Of a stretch of DNA of 49,473 nt, positions 27,903 to 38,525 are shown piece after piece. A program made the translations under genes and the position numbers. Numbering within the stretch: position 1 is the stretch's first letter; every line of letters starts with the position of its first letter. Source of the stretch: Gammaproteobacteria bacterium (GTDB taxonomy: Bacteria > Pseudomonadota > Gammaproteobacteria > GRL18); assembly GCA_027012135.1 (NCBI GenBank), contig JALUZF010000269.1, positions 1 through 49,473 on the forward strand. The letters run 5' to 3'. The notes under the pieces are model-generated. The model had not been told where the DNA came from and did no database searches. It saw only the letters and a program-made list of their open reading frames with translations.

Positions 27903-30218
27903 ATGAGTCAACCACCATACTCTGGTCTTCGTATTATTGAGTTAAGTAAAACATTAACGGGTCGTCTCACAGGTCTGATGTTTGCTGATCAGGGAGCTGA
28001 AGTACTGATTGAACGTGATTTATCATTTCAACCCAATGAACATGATGGTTATTTTGACCGAAATAAAATATCTGTACCGCCAGGTTCTCTTGAAGATACA
28101 GATTCTGCAGATGTTATCATAGTGGATGGTGATAAGAAGATAAACTCCAGGGTATCACAAATAGTACTTCACGTTACAGCCGCTTTACCCGATGATGAAA
28201 TTTATGGTGATCTTGAAGCAGATTGCAGTGAAGACTTACTCAATGCACTGGTGGGTTTTTTTACTGATATGTCAACAACCGGCAAATTTATTGGTCGTCC
28301 GGTCATCTATACGCCATTACCTCTTTGTTCAGTTTATGCAGGTGTGACTGGCGCTATTGCAGTTGCAGCCGCTTTAGTTGACAGAACACGATGTGGAAAA
28401 GGGCGGGAAATTACCTCTTCCAGGATTGCCGGTGGTTTATCAGCAATTGGAGCATTATCACTTATTACCAAAGGTGAGCCTGAGCATCTTAAACCCGCTG
28501 ATTTAACCGGACTACCTGAAGACGTTGATCCTGAAGCCGCAAAAAAAGTACTCAAAGATGCCGCAACTGATCCGGCAAAACAATTATGGCTGGAACAGCG
28601 TCTAATACCATTAAATGCTCCCTATGTTGCTTCTGATGGACGTTTTATTATGGCCATTGCAGGTGTCAATCGCCGTCTGGCTCAACGGTTTTGCCAGACC
28701 ATTGGCATTTGGGATCAGGTAATGCAGTCAGGCATGGTTGATGTTAATCCCTATGATCCGCAGAACCTTAAATATCGTGGTCGTAATATTGCAGATGCCG
28801 GTTCCCTTGATTTTAATATGAATAAACTGCTGGCCGATCTTATCACACCAATAATGGCTCAAAAAACAGCATTAGAATGGGAAAAAGAACTCTGTAATGA
28901 CGGTATACCCGCGGTTATGATCCGTAGTTTTGATGAATGGATGAAAGATAGTGAGGCACGGCATGCAGCATTAACAGTGCAGATTGATGTGCTCAAACAA
29001 GTACAGCTTGGTCGAACAGCATGGTTGGAGAGTGCCCAACCTTACGATGATCTTAAAGCCTGCAAACAGATAGATTTTGTACCTGAACGTACAGAAATGA
29101 TGATTAAAGAGACTGAACATACTGTTACACCTCGACCATTAGAAGGATTTGTATTAGTTGATTTTGCTAATGTTATTGCAGGTCCTAACTGTGGACGAAT
29201 ATTCTCTGAATTAGGTGCAACAGTATACAAGGTTGATCCAGTTAATCCACAACACGCCCCCGTTGTTATGGTCACCTGGGCGGCTGAACATGGAGTTGGT
29301 AAACAGTCTATTATTCTAGATATAAAAACGGACAAGGGTAAGGAAATCATGAACAAGCTTGTTTCTGGTGCAGATATGATTCTGGCTAATAAACGTGATG
29401 ACCAGTTCAAACGGATGGGGCTTGATCACAACTCATTGAAGAAACTGAATGCCAGGCTGATTGGCATTCAGTTAACAGGTTATAAGGGTGAGAAAACATC
29501 AGCACGTGATGATTATCCCGGCTATGATCCAGCCCTTCAGGGGGCAACAGGACTGATGGAACGTTTCGGTCCAGAAGGTTGTCCTACGTTTCATGGCGTA
29601 GCTTCCTGTGTTGATTATCTGTGCGGTTATCTTGGAGCATGGGCTGGAGTCAGTGCACTTTATAGTCGGGAAATCAGACAGGATGGACAGGGTGACTGGG
29701 CGCAGTCATCATTAGCTGCTGCCGCTTCACTGACTCAGCTTCTCCTGCAACAAACACCTGAGCCAGAGTCAGCACGTGGTCCTTATGCCACTGGTATGAA
29801 TAAAGGTGAGCGTATTTATAAACTTACTGATGGCTGGATCTTTGCTCAGGGCCAATCTGATTTAACAGAAAAATTATCCGGCTTTACTATTGAACAGGCG
29901 CTATCCTACTTAAAGGATAAGAATATTAAGGCTGTACCTGTTCAAACTTGTGAGACTCTAGCACAACGCCATAAGGAGAATCCCTGTAAAACGGTAACAT
30001 TTGAAATGCGTGAGAGAGATGGCTGGATAAGTGAAAATTTTGCTCCCACATGGCTGGTCTTTGACGGAAAACCGGTAGAATGCCCAGGACCAGCAGCCCG
30101 TATTGGTTCAGATGCACCTAAAATTTTAACAAATCTTGGTTATTCTGCTGCTGAAATTAAGCAATTAATATCAGCTAATATTGTTGGACGTGTAGAGTGG
30201 ATGCCTGAGCAAAAATAG
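27903..30218 (+). CDS. Fused double family III CoA-transferase (CaiB/BaiF)
   Basis: Two CoA-transferase domains in one 771-aa chain, about 1-390 and 408-771; single-domain members are about 400 aa. The second domain has FANVIAGPNCGRIFSELGATVYKVDP and PGYDPALQGATGLM, with Asp 571 in CVDYLCGYLGAW at the position of the catalytic Asp. In the first domain the equivalent position looks like Ser 143 (LCSVYAGVTGA), so that half may be inactive. The family moves CoA between carboxylic acids; the acid is unknown. Domain 1 has an extra charged segment near 195-235. It has a strong ribosome binding site and is followed by an amidohydrolase. Confidence 0.88.
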   Translation: MSQPPYSGLRIIELSKTLTGRLTGLMFADQGAEVLIERDLSFQPNEHDGYFDRNKISVPPGSLEDTDSADVIIVDGDKKINSRVSQIVLHVTAALPDDEIYGDLEADCSEDLLNALVGFFTDMSTTGKFIGRPVIYTPLPLCSVYAGVTGAIAVAAALVDRTRCGKGREITSSRIAGGLSAIGALSLITKGEPEHLKPADLTGLPEDVDPEAAKKVLKDAATDPAKQLWLEQRLIPLNAPYVASDGRFIMAIAGVNRRLAQRFCQTIGIWDQVMQSGMVDVNPYDPQNLKYRGRNIADAGSLDFNMNKLLADLITPIMAQKTALEWEKELCNDGIPAVMIRSFDEWMKDSEARHAALTVQIDVLKQVQLGRTAWLESAQPYDDLKACKQIDFVPERTEMMIKETEHTVTPRPLEGFVLVDFANVIAGPNCGRIFSELGATVYKVDPVNPQHAPVVMVTWAAEHGVGKQSIILDIKTDKGKEIMNKLVSGADMILANKRDDQFKRMGLDHNSLKKLNARLIGIQLTGYKGEKTSARDDYPGYDPALQGATGLMERFGPEGCPTFHGVASCVDYLCGYLGAWAGVSALYSREIRQDGQGDWAQSSLAAAASLTQLLLQQTPEPESARGPYATGMNKGERIYKLTDGWIFAQGQSDLTEKLSGFTIEQALSYLKDKNIKAVPVQTCETLAQRHKENPCKTVTFEMRERDGWISENFAPTWLVFDGKPVECPGPAARIGSDAPKILTNLGYSAAEIKQLISANIVGRVEWMPEQK

Positions 30219-30291
30219 TCATATTAATATAAATGGTTATGCTATTGTAAAATAAACTGGAACGAAATATAAAAACTAAAGGACTTTTATT

Positions 30292-32157
30292 GTGCTAAAA
30301 CAAACAGTGAATCTACTATTATTAATAATGATTAGCAGTTACAGCTTTGCTTCTGAGTCATTGTATCAAACGCTTTATTTTGGTGGTGATATTATAACCA
30401 TGGATGGCGATGAGCCCGCTTATGTCGAAGCCGTTATTGAGCGTGATGGAAAAATTATTTATGTGGGTGATAAAGCCGGCGCGGTTAATAATTTTGCAGG
30501 CAAAACCATTGAAGTTAACCTGGAAGGCAAAACGATGTTACCAGGCTTTTTAGATCCACATGGTCATTTTATGTCAGCTTTAATGATGGTCAACCAGGTA
30601 AATGTGGCGTCACCGCCTGTTGGTACAGTAAAAAATATCCCCCAGATGATTGAAAAGCTAAAAGCCTATCAAAAAGAAAAAAACATTCCTAAAGGCGGCT
30701 GGATAGTTGGTTGGGGTTATGACCAGGATTTATTAGATGAACAGCGACATATCACCAAAAAAGATCTGGATGCTGCCTTTCCAGATAATAAAGTCCTGAT
30801 TGTCCATGTGTCCATGCATGGCGCTGTACTTAATTCAAAAGCATTAGAATGGGCTAACATTGACAAAAATACCAGGACTCCAGCAGGAGGTATTATTGCA
30901 AGAATGCCCGGCAGTACTGAGCCTGCCGGTTTATTAATGGAAATGGCTTATCTCCCTGTGATGGAAAAACTACCGCAACCAGACGATGAGGAAATGCTTG
31001 AATTAATGAAACCGGCTCAAATGATGTATACCCGTGAAGGATATACTCAGGCTATTGAAGGTTTTACTCATTTTAAAGATTTGAATTTTTTAATGAAAGC
31101 CGCGGCACAAGGTAAAAACTTTATTGATATTATTGCCTTACCTTCTTTTACGGAAATGGATAAGTGGCTAAATAAGCCAGAATATAAATTCGGTGAATAC
31201 CATAATAAATTTAAAATTCAGGCATGTAAAATTACTCTGGATGGTTCACCACAGGGCAAAACAGCACTGGTTTCCAAACCTTATTTAACGGGCGGCCCTG
31301 CAGGTGAAAAAGACTGGAAAGGAAATGCTTCTATTACTCAGGAACAACTTGATGGTTTGACAAAAAAATTATTTGATAATCATATTCCAATACAAATTCA
31401 TGCCAATGGGGATGGCGCTATTGATATGATGATCAAAACGGTTGAACATGCTGGCATTACAGCAAAAGATGATCGTCGTACCTTGATTGTGCATTCACAG
31501 TTTCAACGTCCTGAACATTTACCAAAATATGTTGAACTGGGTCTGTTGCCTTCTTATTTTACCCTGCATACCTTTTTCTGGGGTGATGTTCACATCAAAA
31601 ACATTGGCAAAGAAGCGGCCTTTTTTATTAGCCCAATGAAAGCAGCTAAAGAGGCAGGTTTGATCACTTCTAATCATTCAGACTTTAATGTGACACCATT
31701 AAATCCATTTTTTATGATGTGGACAGCGATGGCCAGAGAATCCAGATCGGGTGTTATTATTGGTCCTGATCAACGAGTTGATGCTTATACCGCATTGCAG
31801 GCTCTTACTACAGGTCCTGCCTATCAGTTTTTTGAAGAAAATCGTAAGGGTAAAATCAAAGTCGGTATGCTGGCTGATTTTGTTATTATTGAAAAGAACC
31901 CATTAAAACAAGCGGTGTCTGATATTAAAAACAACGAGGTTGTTCAAACAATAAAAGAAGGTAAGACTGTGTACTCTAAAAAGGAAGATAATTCGAAAAA
32001 AAAATTAGCGGGTGCCGAACGCGATTCACATGGTTGTATTGGTTCTGCTGGTTATTCATGGTGTGCAAAAACGAATCAGTGTGAACGACCCTGGGAGTTA
32101 ACTAAAATAAGGGGATTTGAAAATTCACAATCTGCATTTAATTCTTACTGTAAGTAA
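30292..32157 (+). CDS. Exported amidohydrolase (YtcJ-like) with Cys-rich tail
   Basis: Metal-dependent hydrolase of 621 aa. The start is GTG, and a signal peptide ends near residue 20 (SFA). The metal motif DPHGHF has His 90 and His 92, with further hydrolase landmarks QIHANGDGAIDMMIKTVEHA, a SNHSDFNVTP stretch with the catalytic Asp and a MLADFVIIEKNPL end typical of the amidohydrolase-3/YtcJ group. After the usual end (about residue 575) comes an unusual tail with CIGSAGYSWCAKTNQC and a last Cys at 620. The substrate is unknown. It follows the CoA-transferase by 73 bases. Confidence 0.88.
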   Translation: MLKQTVNLLLLIMISSYSFASESLYQTLYFGGDIITMDGDEPAYVEAVIERDGKIIYVGDKAGAVNNFAGKTIEVNLEGKTMLPGFLDPHGHFMSALMMVNQVNVASPPVGTVKNIPQMIEKLKAYQKEKNIPKGGWIVGWGYDQDLLDEQRHITKKDLDAAFPDNKVLIVHVSMHGAVLNSKALEWANIDKNTRTPAGGIIARMPGSTEPAGLLMEMAYLPVMEKLPQPDDEEMLELMKPAQMMYTREGYTQAIEGFTHFKDLNFLMKAAAQGKNFIDIIALPSFTEMDKWLNKPEYKFGEYHNKFKIQACKITLDGSPQGKTALVSKPYLTGGPAGEKDWKGNASITQEQLDGLTKKLFDNHIPIQIHANGDGAIDMMIKTVEHAGITAKDDRRTLIVHSQFQRPEHLPKYVELGLLPSYFTLHTFFWGDVHIKNIGKEAAFFISPMKAAKEAGLITSNHSDFNVTPLNPFFMMWTAMARESRSGVIIGPDQRVDAYTALQALTTGPAYQFFEENRKGKIKVGMLADFVIIEKNPLKQAVSDIKNNEVVQTIKEGKTVYSKKEDNSKKKLAGAERDSHGCIGSAGYSWCAKTNQCERPWELTKIRGFENSQSAFNSYCK

Positions 32158-32197
32158 AGCATTTATTGGTTACCCCTTAATCTTTTCTCATTCATGT

Positions 32198-32232
32198 ACG
32201 GTATATTGTAAGGGAATATGCCGTAATTTTTT
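32198..32232 (+). terminator. Intrinsic terminator after the amidohydrolase
   Basis: ACGGTATATT (32198-32207), a 7-base loop and AATATGCCGT (32215-32224) form a stem with a single T-G mismatch, followed by AATTTTTT. It stops rightward transcription from the amidohydrolase before the convergent DUF202 gene. Confidence 0.75.
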
Positions 32233-32243
32233 ACTTTCATAAA

Positions 32244-32654
32244 TTAACTTCCTCCGGAAGTCAAAATCATATCAACCAATGCCAGCAGTGAACACCCGGA
32301 CAGAAAAATGCTCAGTGTTTTTACCACCCATACCGGCATTAAATCCACTTCAAGATGAGCCATCTGAACATGAAGGTGGTTATAGCGCCAGGCGGAAATT
32401 AAAAAAGCGGCTGCACTAAAAAATAATAAGATAATAGTGACCACCATTAACGGCCATACCGGTTCAATATCATTCATGAATTTATTAATACCCAGGCCGG
32501 ATATTAAAGCGGCAAGCCCGGTTCTGATCCATGCCTGGTAAGTTCTTTCATTGGCCAGTACGGTTCGATCAATAGCCAGACTGTTTCTATCCGGTTCATT
32601 TACTTTCGAATTGTTTGATTCTAACTTATCCGAACTGTTCTGTGTTAATGACAA
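32244..32654 (-). CDS. DUF202 (YidH-type) small membrane protein
   Basis: Protein of 136 aa with the DUF202 motif RTVLANERTYQAWIRTGLAALISGLG and then three hydrophobic helices. I place the start at the TTG at 32654, after AGAGG at a spacing of 9. A longer form starting at ATG 32729 would add 25 residues overlapping the end of glgP. It is the last gene of the yvlD-xfp-glgP operon. Function is unknown; YidH-like proteins are often annotated only as membrane proteins. Confidence 0.8.
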   Translation of the reverse strand: MSLTQNSSDKLESNNSKVNEPDRNSLAIDRTVLANERTYQAWIRTGLAALISGLGINKFMNDIEPVWPLMVVTIILLFFSAAAFLISAWRYNHLHVQMAHLEVDLMPVWVVKTLSIFLSGCSLLALVDMILTSGGS

Positions 32655-32682
32655 GATCGCTATCCTCTGGTGGCCTGAGTCA

Positions 32683-35184
32683 TTAATGTTGCCATAGAAT
32701 AAGATTGCACTCCAGTGGTACCACAACATCAGGATGATATGGAATAACTCTCAGAGTATAATCTTCAACAGGACGATGTGCCTGTATTTCAAGCCTGTAA
32801 AGATAACTGTTTACTGCACCAATAAGCGTTTCCATGCGTTGCAGAGTATGTCGTTCAGGTTCTTCCTTCTCTGCTGCTTCAGCATACAGCTCTACTTTTA
32901 TAAATTCAGGATTCAGCTCACCCAGGTAAAGCTGTACTTTAAATTCAATATTCTGCGGGTTCTGCAGGATTTCCAGGTTACTGAAATGAATAGCAGACCA
33001 GTATTGCCGGATTTGTCTATGCCAGTCATGAATTATCCTGGCCTGTTGCCCCTTATTATCACAGCGCTGATACCATTGTTCGGCCAGCGGCAGGTAATAA
33101 TTTTCAGTATATTCACGCAACATACGATTGGTAGAAAACTGAGGGGTCAGCTCAGCCATGCTGTGGCGCATTAATTTTAACCATTGTTCTGGAATGCCCT
33201 GCTGATTACGTTGATAAAAAGCCGGGATTATTTTCTGCTCCAAGGTATCATAAAGAATTTCAGCCTCATGGGCATCCCAGGCCGGATCGCTGTCATGTTC
33301 CTGACCGTCACCCAGCGCCCAGCCGACATTTTCGTTATACGCTTCAGCCCACCAGCCATCCAGTTCAGCGAAATTCAGGCCGCCGTTCACCAGAACTTTC
33401 ATACCACTGGTTCCACTGGCTTCCCAGGGGCGACGGGGGGTATTAAGCCATAAGTCAACGCCAGCAACCAGTTGCTCTGCAATCAGTAAATCATAATCAA
33501 CCAGAAAAACCAGATGTTTACCCAGCTTATAATCCTGGATAAAACGGATCCATTGCTGAATCAATGTCTGGCCCTTAAAATCTTTAGGATGAGCCTTACC
33601 GGCAATAACAATCTGAACGGGTTGATCAAACCGGGTTAGCAGGCGGGCAAGACGGTCAGGATCATGTAATAGAAGGTTAGGGCGTTTGTAGGTGGCAAAG
33701 CGGCGGGCAAACCCCAGGGTAAGCACATTGGGATCAAGTACATCACCATCAGACTCATAAATGGCCTGATGTTCAGGCTGACGCTGACGGATCCACTGGA
33801 TTAAATTAAGTCGGTTATTCAGGCGCATTTCCCAGAGCCTGTCATCCGGGAGTTCCATAATGGATGCCCGTAATGCCTGTAGTTCCTCTCGCCAGCGTTC
33901 CTTACCGCAAACCTCTGTCCACAGCTGATCCGATTTAGCGGAATCCCAGCTGGGGATATGAACACCGTTGGTAATATGTCCCACGGGAACTTCAGCTGCG
34001 GGCCAGCGTGGAAACAGGCTCTGAAAAAGTGTCCGGCTGACCTTGCCGTGTAATTTACTTACGCCATTCACGGCGATGCTGCCGTGAATGGCCAGCCAGG
34101 CCATATTAAAGGCTTCATGGGAGTTTGTCCGGGACTTACCAAGTACCAGTATCTCAGATAGATCAATACCGCAATGTTCTGCCCAGGGGGATAAATAATA
34201 CTGGACGAGTTTATTATCAAAACGGTCAAAACCGGCTTCAACAGGTGTATGGGTTGTAAACAGATTACCTGCACGGGTTGCCATTAGCGCGGTACTGAAA
34301 TTCACATCCTGTTCCTGCATGAACAACCTGGCACGTTCAAGAATAGCGAAGGCGGCATGGCCTTCATTTAGATGACAGACTTCCGGCTGCAGACCCAGTT
34401 GATTTAACAGGCTGTAACCACCAATACCTAATACCATTTCCTGTTTTAAACGTAATTCTGTATCACCACCGTATAGTTCACTGGTGATCCCCCGGTCGGC
34501 AGGATTATTAAGTGGATCATTACTATCAAGCAAATAAAGGGTAATGCGACCAATCTGTACCTGCCAGGTGCGAAGGCGAAGAAGCCGACCGGGAAACTGA
34601 ATACTGATGTTAAGCCATTCACCGTTTTCATCACGTACCGGTGTTACCGGCATCTGGCTCGGATCATTAAAGGGATAAAATTCTCTCTGTTCTCCCTGGC
34701 GATTAATAGTCTGGCGAAAATAACCCTGCTGATACAGCAGGCCGACAGCCACCAGGGGAATACCCAGATCGTTAGAGGTTTTCAGATGATCACCGGCCAG
34801 TACACCCAGTCCGCCGGAATAAAGGGGCAGTGCTTCACTGAGACCGTATTCCATGCAAAAGTAGGCGACTAGATTAAGATGACTTTGGGGATACTTCTGG
34901 CTAAACCAGGTTTCACGGTTTAGTGCAAAATTCTGTTCGTCGTGCAGTTGCTTTAACAGCTGATTAAAATGTTTGTCCTGGACCAGTTCATTAAGTCGTT
35001 TTATACTTACAGTCTGCATAATCATCCACGGATTATGCGTTTGCTGCCATAATTTATTATCAATGCAGGACCAGAGCTGATCCGCTACATGACTCCATGA
35101 CCAGCGAATATCCAGGGCCAGACGCCGTAAATCACTTAACTGTGCAGGCAGATCCGGGCGCAGTTCATAAGGCAGGGTATTCAT
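32683..35184 (-). CDS. glgP: Alpha-glucan (glycogen) phosphorylase
   Basis: Glycosyltransferase 35 enzyme of 833 aa. It releases glucose 1-phosphate from glycogen using phosphate and pyridoxal phosphate. The N-terminus (about 1-110) is the DUF3417 type of short alpha-glucan phosphorylases. The cofactor Lys is Lys 596 in EASGTSGMKVLVN. Catalytic surroundings HLNEGHAAFAI, FTTHTPVEAGFD and NGVHIPSW are intact. It starts 3 bases after the phosphoketolase stop and shares the operon; glucose 1-phosphate must be isomerised elsewhere, since no phosphoglucomutase is in the window. Confidence 0.95.
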   Translation of the reverse strand: MNTLPYELRPDLPAQLSDLRRLALDIRWSWSHVADQLWSCIDNKLWQQTHNPWMIMQTVSIKRLNELVQDKHFNQLLKQLHDEQNFALNRETWFSQKYPQSHLNLVAYFCMEYGLSEALPLYSGGLGVLAGDHLKTSNDLGIPLVAVGLLYQQGYFRQTINRQGEQREFYPFNDPSQMPVTPVRDENGEWLNISIQFPGRLLRLRTWQVQIGRITLYLLDSNDPLNNPADRGITSELYGGDTELRLKQEMVLGIGGYSLLNQLGLQPEVCHLNEGHAAFAILERARLFMQEQDVNFSTALMATRAGNLFTTHTPVEAGFDRFDNKLVQYYLSPWAEHCGIDLSEILVLGKSRTNSHEAFNMAWLAIHGSIAVNGVSKLHGKVSRTLFQSLFPRWPAAEVPVGHITNGVHIPSWDSAKSDQLWTEVCGKERWREELQALRASIMELPDDRLWEMRLNNRLNLIQWIRQRQPEHQAIYESDGDVLDPNVLTLGFARRFATYKRPNLLLHDPDRLARLLTRFDQPVQIVIAGKAHPKDFKGQTLIQQWIRFIQDYKLGKHLVFLVDYDLLIAEQLVAGVDLWLNTPRRPWEASGTSGMKVLVNGGLNFAELDGWWAEAYNENVGWALGDGQEHDSDPAWDAHEAEILYDTLEQKIIPAFYQRNQQGIPEQWLKLMRHSMAELTPQFSTNRMLREYTENYYLPLAEQWYQRCDNKGQQARIIHDWHRQIRQYWSAIHFSNLEILQNPQNIEFKVQLYLGELNPEFIKVELYAEAAEKEEPERHTLQRMETLIGAVNSYLYRLEIQAHRPVEDYTLRVIPYHPDVVVPLECNLILWQH

Positions 35185-35187
35185 AAA

Positions 35188-37578
35188 TTACTCCCGATGA
35201 TTATCGGTTGGCCAGGTCCAGTTTTTAATTTCAGGCATATCCTCTCCATATTTTATTATGTATTCCTGGTGTTCAATGAGTTTGTCATTCATTGCCTGAT
35301 GAATATGGCCGGCCCGATCGTTTAATGACTCAACCCGGTCAGCAACATCTATTACCAGGTGAAAGCGGTCCAGTTTATTACGCACAACCATGTCAAAAGG
35401 TGTGGTGGTTGTGCCTTCTTCTATATAACCCCTAACATGAAGATTATGACTGAATACACGCCGATAGGTCAGTCGATGTATTAACCAGGGGTAGCCATGA
35501 AAAGCAAAAATTACAGGAATGTCTGTTTCAAACAGGGCATTAAAATCTGAATTAGTCAGACCATGGGGATGTTCTTCATGCGGCTGCAGGGTCATTAGAT
35601 CCACTACATTAATAACCCGGATCTTAATTTCCGGTGCATACTGGTGCAGTAAATCCACAGCAGCCATAGTTTCCAGCGTCGGTACATCTCCACTGCAGGC
35701 CAAAATAATATCCGGCCTGGAATCCTGATCATTACTGGCCCATTCCCAAATCCCGATGCCTGCAGAACAATGCTTAACGGCCTGTTCCTTGTTCAACCAC
35801 TGCAGTTCCGGTTGTTTACCGGCGACAATAATATTCACCAGGTTTTTTGAATTAAGGCATTTATGGGTGACATTTAACAGGGTATTAGTATCAGGCGGCA
35901 GATAAATGCGCACAATATCGGATTTTTTATTAACAACGTGATCAATAAAGCCCGGATCCTGGTGAGAAAAACCATTATGGTCCTGACGCCAGACATGTGA
36001 AGTTAAGAGTATATTCAGGGAGGCAATATCCGCCCGCCAGGCAATTTCATTACACACTTTTAACCACTTGGCATGCTGATTAAACATGGAGTCAACAATA
36101 TGAATAAAGGCTTCATAGCAGGAGAAAAAACCGTGTCGCCCTGTCAGCAGATAGCCTTCCAGCCAGCCCTGGCAGGTATGTTCAGAAAGAATTTCCATTA
36201 CCCGTCCATCGACAGCAAGGTGATCGTCATAGCTGAACAGTTCTGCAGTCCAGGCCCGGTTGGTGACTTCAAACAGTGCGGATAAACGGTTGGAAGCTGT
36301 TTCATCGGGTCCCATAACTCTGAAATTGGCTTCTTTGGCATTTAAGGTCATGATGTCCCTGAAATATTCGCCCATATGCCGGGTTGCCTCACCATAGCTT
36401 GTGCCCGGCTGCTCAATTTCCAGACAATAATTACTATAATCAGGCAAGTGCAGGGGTTTTAATAACAGACCACCATTGGCATGGGGATTAGCACCCATGC
36501 GTAATGTACCTTCCGGTGCCAGGTCTCTGATGCAGGCTAAGGGACGGCCGTCCGTATCAAAAAGTTCTTCCGGCTTATAGCTTTTCATCCAGCTTTCCAG
36601 AATTTTAATATGTTCCGATTGCCTGACATTGGGTATAGGTACCTGATGTGCACGCCAGTAGCCTTCAACTTTCAAACCGTCAATTTCTTTTGGGCCTGTC
36701 CAGCCTTTTGGTGTTTTAAGAATGATCATGGGCCAGCGGGGCAGCCTGGTATCACCGTTTTCCCTGGCATTTTTCTGGATAGTCTTAATTTGAGCAATGA
36801 CAGTATCCATAGCAGAGGCCATTAACTGATGTATTTTCTCCGGATCATCACAATCAACCAGACAGGGCTGGTAGCCATAACCTTCAAATAAATGCATTAA
36901 ATCTTCGGTATCAATACGAGCAAGTACCGTAGGATTGGCAATTTTATAACCGTTAAGATGCAGGATGGGTAAAACCGCTCCGTCCTGTACCGGATTAAGA
37001 AATTTATTACTATGCCAGGAGGTGGCCAGGGGGCCGGTTTCCGCTTCACCATCACCTACTACACAGACTGCCAGCAGATCAGGATTGTCAAAGACCGCAC
37101 CAAACGCATGGGACAGAGAATAACCTAATTCACCGCCTTCATTGATAGAACCGGGAGTTTCCGGTGCACAGTGACTGGGAACACCGCCGGGAAATGAAAA
37201 CTGCTTAAAAAGCTTTTTCATCCCGGTTTTATCCTGAGATACTTCAGGATAAATCTCGCTATAGCTGCTTTCCAGCCAGGTACTGGCAACCAGTGCCGGA
37301 CCGCCATGACCCGGCCCGGTAATAAAAATAGTATTTAATGATTCACGATTTATAATACGGTTAACATGGGCATAAATAAGATTTAGTCCCGGCGTAGTCC
37401 CCCAGTGCCCCAGACAACGGGGTTTGATATGCTCGGCCTTAAGCGGTTGCTCAAGCAGAGGATTGTCCATAAGAAATATCTGCCCGGCAGATAAATAATT
37501 AGCGGCGCGCCACCAGGCATGAATATTCTGAACCTCATCATCGGTTAAAGGGTTCTGTGTTGAATTGGTATTGTCCAT
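35188..37578 (-). CDS. xfp: Xylulose-5-P/fructose-6-P phosphoketolase
   Basis: Thiamine diphosphate-dependent enzyme of 796 aa. It splits xylulose 5-phosphate or fructose 6-phosphate with phosphate into acetyl-phosphate and a shorter sugar phosphate. Family signature 1 ([15 protein letters not shown]) and signature 2 ([15 protein letters not shown]) are intact, as are GHGGPALVA and the catalytic His region HCAPETPG. Length is as usual. Acetyl-phosphate would need acetate kinase or Pta, neither in the window. It heads the xfp-glgP-DUF202 run, after yvlD. With glgP it could turn stored glycogen to acetyl-phosphate without pyruvate dehydrogenase. Confidence 0.97.
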   Translation of the reverse strand: MDNTNSTQNPLTDDEVQNIHAWWRAANYLSAGQIFLMDNPLLEQPLKAEHIKPRCLGHWGTTPGLNLIYAHVNRIINRESLNTIFITGPGHGGPALVASTWLESSYSEIYPEVSQDKTGMKKLFKQFSFPGGVPSHCAPETPGSINEGGELGYSLSHAFGAVFDNPDLLAVCVVGDGEAETGPLATSWHSNKFLNPVQDGAVLPILHLNGYKIANPTVLARIDTEDLMHLFEGYGYQPCLVDCDDPEKIHQLMASAMDTVIAQIKTIQKNARENGDTRLPRWPMIILKTPKGWTGPKEIDGLKVEGYWRAHQVPIPNVRQSEHIKILESWMKSYKPEELFDTDGRPLACIRDLAPEGTLRMGANPHANGGLLLKPLHLPDYSNYCLEIEQPGTSYGEATRHMGEYFRDIMTLNAKEANFRVMGPDETASNRLSALFEVTNRAWTAELFSYDDHLAVDGRVMEILSEHTCQGWLEGYLLTGRHGFFSCYEAFIHIVDSMFNQHAKWLKVCNEIAWRADIASLNILLTSHVWRQDHNGFSHQDPGFIDHVVNKKSDIVRIYLPPDTNTLLNVTHKCLNSKNLVNIIVAGKQPELQWLNKEQAVKHCSAGIGIWEWASNDQDSRPDIILACSGDVPTLETMAAVDLLHQYAPEIKIRVINVVDLMTLQPHEEHPHGLTNSDFNALFETDIPVIFAFHGYPWLIHRLTYRRVFSHNLHVRGYIEEGTTTTPFDMVVRNKLDRFHLVIDVADRVESLNDRAGHIHQAMNDKLIEHQEYIIKYGEDMPEIKNWTWPTDNHRE

Positions 37579-37640
37579 AATAGTTCACCGGAAATTAAAA
37601 TTGTTAGGGATCAGAACGCTTGAATATAAAGCAACAGAAT

Positions 37641-38045
37641 TTACATTTGAAACGCCGGATGCATATTATTCATCTGCAACCAGAATACGTTGTCAAATAA
37701 AAACCACTGTATAAAAATAAAACCGGTAATAACCAGTAATATCATAATAACCGTTGCCAGCAGGGCGCTGGCAAAATTATCCACTTCAAAGCCTGGTACG
37801 ATCATTGATGTCAGCTGGATCATAAAGGCATTAACAAATAGCGCAAACAGGCCAAAGGAAAGTACGGTCAACGGCCAGGTCAGAAACCACAGCAGGGGAC
37901 GGATAAAGGCATTCATCAGGCCAAGGATAAGAGAAGCCAGAAACAGGTCGCCAGCAGAACGAACCCGGATACCCGGTACAATCGCAGTGATAATCAGTAA
38001 GCCAATGGTGCTGAATAACCAGAGGATCAGAATTCCGAATATCAT
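37641..38045 (-). CDS. YvlD/phage-holin 4 family membrane protein
   Basis: Inner-membrane protein of 134 aa with four hydrophobic helices. It fits the DUF360/YvlD-type family, often called phage holin family protein: early helix, RPLLWFLTWPLTVLSFGLF, and a VNAFMI..TSMIVPGF stretch. Members are usually about 110-120 aa; this has a C-terminal aromatic/Met tail. It is upstream of xfp in the same direction, 62 bases apart. Its start is only 19 bases from a MITE-like element, so its leader, and perhaps its promoter, lies inside that element. Confidence 0.8.
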   Translation of the reverse strand: MIFGILILWLFSTIGLLIITAIVPGIRVRSAGDLFLASLILGLMNAFIRPLLWFLTWPLTVLSFGLFALFVNAFMIQLTSMIVPGFEVDNFASALLATVIMILLVITGFIFIQWFLFDNVFWLQMNNMHPAFQM

Positions 38046-38064
38046 TAATAGGGCACCTTTGAAG

Positions 38065-38150
38065 TAGTCTCTGTCCGGAAATTACCTTCCTGGCAATGAT
38101 CCGAAACGTAAATGAAAAAACGTGTGTATCAATAAATGGATGCACACCAG
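38065..38150. repeat. MITE-like element, copy 1
   Basis: 86 bp that match the element at 46210-46300. The first 31 bases differ at only 4 positions, and the last 20 bases differ at 1 (AATAAATGGATGCACACCAG). The middle is diverged. No reading frame is carried. It lies between the divergent yvlD-like gene and crp-like gene, close to the former. The remainder of 38151-38525 is AT-rich promoter DNA, with one palindrome described separately. Confidence 0.65.
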
Positions 38151-38384
38151 CCAGGCGGTAAATAAGAGCTATAGTACTATTTTAACGGGCAAACTTAAAC
38201 AGAGCATTTATTATTATCTGAAATGTACTTAATAATATTATTGACCATAAAATTCATTATTAATTCAGTATTCCTGATACTGTTTGCATCATATTACTCC
38301 TTTAAAGATTAAACAGTATATAATAATATAAAGTGAAGGTTTGTACTTTATAGCATAAGTATTACCTATAATGATAAAATCAAT

Positions 38385-38400
38385 TGTCATTTATATGACA
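38385..38400. promoter_or_regulatory. Crp/Fnr-type palindrome TGTCA-N6-TGACA upstream of regulator
   Basis: TGTCATTTATATGACA is a palindrome with 6-base perfect arms, 125 bases before the crp-like start. The layout (5-base half-sites, 6-base spacer) is that of Crp/Fnr family sites, but the half-site TGTCA differs from TGTGA (Crp) and TTGAT (Fnr). A second TGTCA-N6-TGACA occurs at 39314-39329, beyond the regulator gene. It may be its own autoregulatory site. Confidence 0.55.
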
Positions 38401-38525
38401 CCAGAATTATTTATGCACAGAAGCCGGTTGTAGTTTGACTCTATTTTGATTCTAATTGAGTATTTAACAATAACCGAGGGATAAGGTAAAAACAATTCAA
38501 TTACTTATAAGATAAAACGCTTTAT

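Noticed and set aside
27736-27918. 60-aa open frame on the minus strand in the divergent promoter region
   Set aside because: No ribosome site or recognisable motif, and it overlaps the CoA-transferase start region.
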